Assembly (NCBI GenBank): GCA_008508345.1 | Contig: QNGE01001267.1 | Coordinates: 82,343 to 146,342 of the forward strand | Origin: Paragonimus westermani | Taxonomy: Eukaryota > Platyhelminthes > Trematoda > Plagiorchiida > Troglotrematidae | Reading direction: 5' to 3' | DNA: 64,000 bases | Part shown: piece after piece, positions 59,844 through 64,000 of the stretch | How the letters are laid out: each line of letters begins with the position of its first letter | How positions within the stretch are numbered: position 1 is the first letter of the stretch | Program-made: the position numbers and the translations under genes | The notes under the pieces: model-generated | Told to the model about the DNA's origin: nothing | Seen by the model: the letters and a program-made list of their open reading frames with translations, nothing else | Database searches by the model: none

Positions 59844-60917
59844 TTACGGTTGTGACCCAACCGTTTCAACGTTCATCGCCTGCATACAGCATCGTTCCAC
59901 GTGACGAACGAAGCTAGCGCAATGGTCTCCGGTGACGTCGCACATGGCAGACATGACTACACTTTCCAGGGCCCGCATTCTCCACTCCTGTTGACTTTGC
60001 ACACCCTGAGGATCTCCGGTTATTATTGTCTCGTGGTGCATCTGCAGCTGTCTTTTAACTCTTGCTTTCACCATGCTCCAGACATTCTCAATTGGATTCA
60101 GCATTGGTGAATAGGGTGCCAATCGTAAGATTTGTCCTCCATTGTATAACTCCTCAGCAAACACACTTTCCAGATCGGTGTGACACGGTGCGTTGTCGCA
60201 TATCAGCACAATGTTTGACATGGATGTACTGATCTTCATCTGATCTAGCAGGGTTCGCAGCCAGCCCTTGCAATCGTTGCTGTTGTATGCTCCCCGCCTC
60301 GTCGTATAGCCTACTATCGAGGTTGGTGTCATAGCTCCAATCAAATGAAGATTACGGCCTCGGCTGTTTGTTACAGAGACGCACGCTCTCGTCCCTTTTA
60401 ATGAACGTCCCATTGACCTTGTACAGAACAAATTGAAGTTTGTCTCATCTATCCAGCAAATAGTCTTGGCATTTGCATAGCACTCCATCAGTCGATATGC
60501 AAACAGTCGCCGTAACTCCAAATTCTCATTTGAGTTCATACCGATGGGTACTTGGCGCAGTTTCTTGACAGTTATGCACCGGCCATCCAAGTATCGACTA
60601 ATCGTTGTGGTCGACAACTCTTTCTCAAACTCAGCCTTCACGCGCAGTCTCAAAAATTGCAGTGTAATCGTTGGGTCCACGGAAATCCACTCCAGCAACA
60701 TGTCGATCTCTGATTCTGTCAGAATCTTGCTTCTGTGTCCTTTACGAGGCTGAGCCTCATAACTGATGCAATCCACATGTAGCCACTTGTAAGCGGTATT
60801 ACACTTGACTCCGTTCAGAAGGGCAACCGTGCGCCAGTCATCACCCCTTTCAAATGCTTCGATAATACGTCTGCGTGTTTCGGGACTGACGCAAGTGTAC
60901 TTGCGTCCGCCAGCCAT
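59844..60917 (-). CDS. Tc1/mariner/IS630-superfamily transposase, intact ORF
   Basis: Uninterrupted 357-codon frame on the minus strand, ATG to stop. The N-terminal 50 residues (SPETRRRIIEAFERGDDWRT, VALLNGV, TAYKWL) form a helix-turn-helix DNA-binding unit. The DDE catalytic domain has CWIDETNFNLF (first Asp), IVLICDNAPCH (second Asp, 83 residues later) and LAPYSPMLNPIENVWSMVK (the final Glu), the standard cut-and-paste layout. I count 35 residues between the second Asp and the Glu, where Tc1 has 34. The full catalytic triad and open frame, among badly decayed neighbours, suggest a recent arrival. Whether the element is still mobile depends on its ends, which I could not find. No introns. 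Confidence 0.92.
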   Translation of the reverse strand: MAGGRKYTCVSPETRRRIIEAFERGDDWRTVALLNGVKCNTAYKWLHVDCISYEAQPRKGHRSKILTESEIDMLLEWISVDPTITLQFLRLRVKAEFEKELSTTTISRYLDGRCITVKKLRQVPIGMNSNENLELRRLFAYRLMECYANAKTICWIDETNFNLFCTRSMGRSLKGTRACVSVTNSRGRNLHLIGAMTPTSIVGYTTRRGAYNSNDCKGWLRTLLDQMKISTSMSNIVLICDNAPCHTDLESVFAEELYNGGQILRLAPYSPMLNPIENVWSMVKARVKRQLQMHHETIITGDPQGVQSQQEWRMRALESVVMSAMCDVTGDHCASFVRHVERCCMQAMNVETVGSQP

Positions 60918-63061
60918 GTATGTGAGAGAACTAATGAAAATGTTCTCACAAACTGGTTAACTCTCACATCAAAGCTCGAAGTCTACCACGACCCCAAAGC
61001 TCACGCCTATTGGACGTGAGATTCACAGACACCCCTAACCACTCGCAACCCTTTACCTGTCAAAGGAACCAATACGGTCAGCGGTTTGATGAATTAGTAG
61101 GAACAGGGTCAGGTGATCTGTGCTCCACTTTGGCCGCTAACCCCGTTCTCATTAAGCAAATCCGTTGACACCCCTCGATTAACCCAAACCACTTCCTCTA
61201 CCAAAGTAGCCAATGCGGAGCACTCTAATTAAGATTGGTCGTCCCTTACGGTTAGTTGGGCCAATCGCATTCTTGCCGTCACGTCCAAGAATCTAAGGTG
61301 GAAATTCTAATGCACCAAAGTGATTTGCTTTAGCACGTAATGGAAAATCTTGTGCCTAAAATGGAAACAGATATGGAAAATGGTATAGAACTGAGGAAGT
61401 GTGATAAAACATAGTTTACCCAAATGCATATTGCTGTTAAAAACTCGTTTGGAAATTCAGCTTCCTAAGGTGCCGTTTACAATGCTGACGACCTCCAAGT
61501 GGTCCCTCCCTACGTTTCAGTAGGACTGGGAGTCCGGACTAGTTTTACTCATGCGTCTCCTACAACACAGTCATTCTGAAACCAACGTTTTACCCTCCGA
61601 TGCACAGACTGTTCACTAACTACTGTTCAACATCGAGTCTATCCTTTTTGAGCCAGAGTAGAGCACAGTGAAGTGCAGTTGAATGCCAGTCTATCATCCA
61701 AAACACAAGATAAATGGTCGGCATCTATATTTACGACTGTAGGTCTGCGCCATTCTCCTTGACTCTGAGTGTGTTAGTCAATCAGTATGAACTACGACAA
61801 TAACAAATGACGTTACAAGTGCAAGTGCACTGACAAGCGCGATCACACACGCCATTACAATGTGTCTGGTGTAATTAGCATTTGTTTTCCAAGTGAAACG
61901 CCATTTCGTTGATTAGATTGCTAGTCGATACAACCGATCACGCGCATGTTACCGATACACCGCAGCTGACTCTAACTGTTGTATATGAGATCATCCCATC
62001 AGTTTTATCATCTACAGGGTGAGGTGTTCATAATGAGCACTAATCATCACTCCCTTGTGTGCAACAGAGGGGACCGTTTGAAGGGCAGGCAAGGTTACTT
62101 CAACGACTGTGTAAAGTAGAAAACCGTTGTCTTCTGCTCTGACTGACCAGAAACTAATGTATTCTATTGGTCACTTCCCTGTGAGGAGCAATATATACAA
62201 TTCACTGGATATCTGTGCCACTTGGCGACTTTTCATTAAACAGTATCATTCCTGACCCGACTTATAAATTTTCATTCATCTTTTCCTTTTTTTCATACTG
62301 TAGTAATTATGAAACCTGTTCTTTATTTTTCTAAAAAACCAGGCTCATTGCAGATGCAGTTAAATATGTGCTATAAAACAGCCAGTGATATTTGTCTATC
62401 GTTAGGCTTGAAACGTATCTAACTCCATTTTTGGTTCGTCAGAGCTAGAACCGGACACGCCACCACGCTCTAAACAGGAGTAGCTCAAGATTGTTACAAG
62501 GCACGATGTGGCAAAGTACTGACAAAAGGCCATGACTCTTCATCTCGGATATTAGGGTCAGGTTTGTGATTTTCAGCAACGGAAATATCTTGTTTGATAA
62601 GGTCCTCCGTGACTTTCTGTGCAAGAAAATTCTAATCGATATCAAAACAATGTTCTCTACCGACACTGTCAAGATAACTCTGCCGAAACTTTTGGCGCTT
62701 TATTGTTTTTCTTTCGAACTTGGCTTTCATGCTTCGTGTTGTCCTTACTGTTGAACAAAAATCGCATCGAAACAATTGGTGGCTGAGTGCAACCCAGGAT
62801 GAACAGGACATAGTTATTATCAGCTCGATGCCGTAACGGCAACTGCTCATTCTCCTTCATATTAACAGATAACTTGATCTTTATTGACTAGTAGTCAAGG
62901 GTTTGTCCGAGTGCGAAAGCCTCAGTTAAATGTGGGTTGTGTTTAACTTGAAACATTATCTTTACTGGTGACCGTTCGCTGAGTCGGTCACGGCCTCACT
63001 TGACTCAGCCAACACTCATCATTCTCGGCTTGCTGAGCAGCGAAGTCCAAAACTTAGTATT
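60918..63061. other. flank with a diverged tandem block; otherwise unrecognised
   Basis: 61032-61082 and 61168-61218 look like diverged copies of one block (both start GACACCCCT and end CCAATRCGG). A minus-strand stretch at 62445-62860 gives words faintly like BED-type or hAT transposons but is broken and was not called. Confidence 0.4.
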
Positions 63062-63069
63062 CGAAAAAA

Positions 63070-63457
63070 GGCCAATAGTAGCATGTAAGATGTCTTGCGC
63101 AATGACATTTCGTTCGCATCTCATCGGTTACTTTTGCGAAATTGACATACACTTTATATAGTTGGGCGGCAAGCAACTAGGCGAAATCAATCTAGAAATA
63201 TTTGAAACAGTCAGTCAGGTGACCAAAGCGGAAGCAGCAAAATGCAACTGATTGATAATTTTGATGCAATAAAGGGGTGGTAAAAGATACATATATATTG
63301 AGTGGTAAAGGTCAGATATGGTTAGAAAAAATCTACAGAAAAACAAAAGCTGAAATGCTGCACAAAAAGTACCAGTTGCATTCTTGCCAACAAAAGTAAC
63401 CGATGAGATGCGAACGAAATGTCATCGCGCAAGACATCTTACATGCTATTATTGGCT
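63070..63457. mobile_element. MITE with 67-bp terminal inverted repeats
   Basis: 63070-63136 and 63391-63457 are reverse complements with about three mismatches (shared word AGCATGTAAGATGTCTTGCG). The 254-bp interior is A-rich and non-coding. A 14-bp direct repeat, AAACTTAGTATTCG, occurs at 63050-63063 and 63497-63510, outside the element. Confidence 0.85.
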
Positions 63458-63510
63458 GTTTTTTTCTTCAAATTTATCGATGGGAACCATTGTTTCAAAC
63501 TTAGTATTCG

Positions 63511-64000
63511 CTTAACAAATAAATGCCAGACTACTGAGCCGTGATTTCACCGTAGAGAGTTGGATCAAAAGGTTATTGTGTAGAGATAAAGGATAGAGCG
63601 GCTCATCGATCGCGTGGACATTCCCAGAATACAAGGAGATGGTGATTCCGTCCACACATAAACTACTGTGCGGTCTTTCTAGATTGCACCGTTATTTATT
63701 TAGGCTACGTCATGCTGTCAGAGTTATCTGTCTTTATTAATCGAATGTTTGAACATGATAATCTTGTGGCCTCCGGGTATACCTATGTACTGGGGTTTAA
63801 CTTGTTTTTCGACGAAAGCAAGATTTCCGTTACAATGAACTAATGTCCATTGCGTTCTACATTTTTGTTCAACTGTTCACTGTATTACACACATGGTGTT
63901 CGGTCAGACGGAGTGTGTGAAAATCGGCTCATCAAAGAATGAATGTTATTCTACAAAGACCACATGGACGATCGCGAATGACAGGTGAACGCAAGTGCGC
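63511..64000. other. nothing recognised
   Basis: Window end; no ORF, repeat or RNA gene that I can support. Confidence 0.5.

Noticed and set aside
62445..62860. Minus-strand words faintly like BED-finger/hAT transposon proteins
   Set aside because: Split over several frames and too weak by eye; a profile search for hAT or zf-BED would decide.

Overview
This window looks like nuclear DNA from a repeat-rich eukaryote, most likely a parasitic flatworm (digenean fluke or pseudophyllidean tapeworm). That is inferred from a spliced gene with a 36-bp first intron followed by multi-kilobase introns, from the mix of RTE-type and CR1-like LINEs with BEL/Pao and Ty3/Gypsy remnants, and from the absence of any bacterial gene organisation. 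The species cannot be named from the sequence. Two single N bases (1493, 32750) sit at junctions that look like draft-assembly joins.

Layout. 1-3660: a decayed RTE-type LINE on the minus strand (endonuclease, then reverse transcriptase), split by a plus-strand 3' fragment of the same kind of LINE. 3660-5685: nothing recognised. 5686-15375: two 439-bp direct repeats, 99% identical and 9,250 bp apart, bracket a CR1-like reverse-transcriptase fragment (plus, about 6950-7590) and the broken gag-pol of a BEL/Pao retrotransposon (minus, about 13361 down to 8967). 17375-17690: a scrap of Ty3/Gypsy reverse transcriptase (minus). 17920-22478: a DNA transposon with matching terminal inverted repeats, carrying a broken transposase of the tnp2/DUF4218 type and a second, apparently intron-containing gene resembling DUF4806 proteins.

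22838-46436: the one clear host gene, a ten-exon malic enzyme on the plus strand. I assembled all ten exons by splice signals and reading frame, giving 584 residues with every catalytic and metal-binding residue present and an N-terminus that could be a mitochondrial presequence. Its long introns hold another RTE LINE remnant (26596-28060), a fold-back repeat with TTAGGG-like words, the second N junction, a probable LINE 3' tail and an antisense exon-like ORF.

46437-64000: no host gene recognised. It contains a TA microsatellite, a 176-bp near-perfect palindrome whose arms carry hammerhead-ribozyme-like core words, a MITE with 42-bp perfect terminal repeats, an intact 357-residue Tc1/mariner/IS630-type transposase whose last catalytic spacing counts as 35 residues, and a second MITE with 67-bp terminal repeats.

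The window is therefore one metabolic gene in a bed of transposons. In parasitic helminths malic enzyme takes part in malate dismutation (established for the group), so the predicted presequence and the NADP-type residues are the biologically useful reading here. Nothing seen amounts to a coordinated multi-gene system. The most unusual structures are the two-gene DNA transposon just upstream of the enzyme gene, the ribozyme-like palindrome and the intact transposase.
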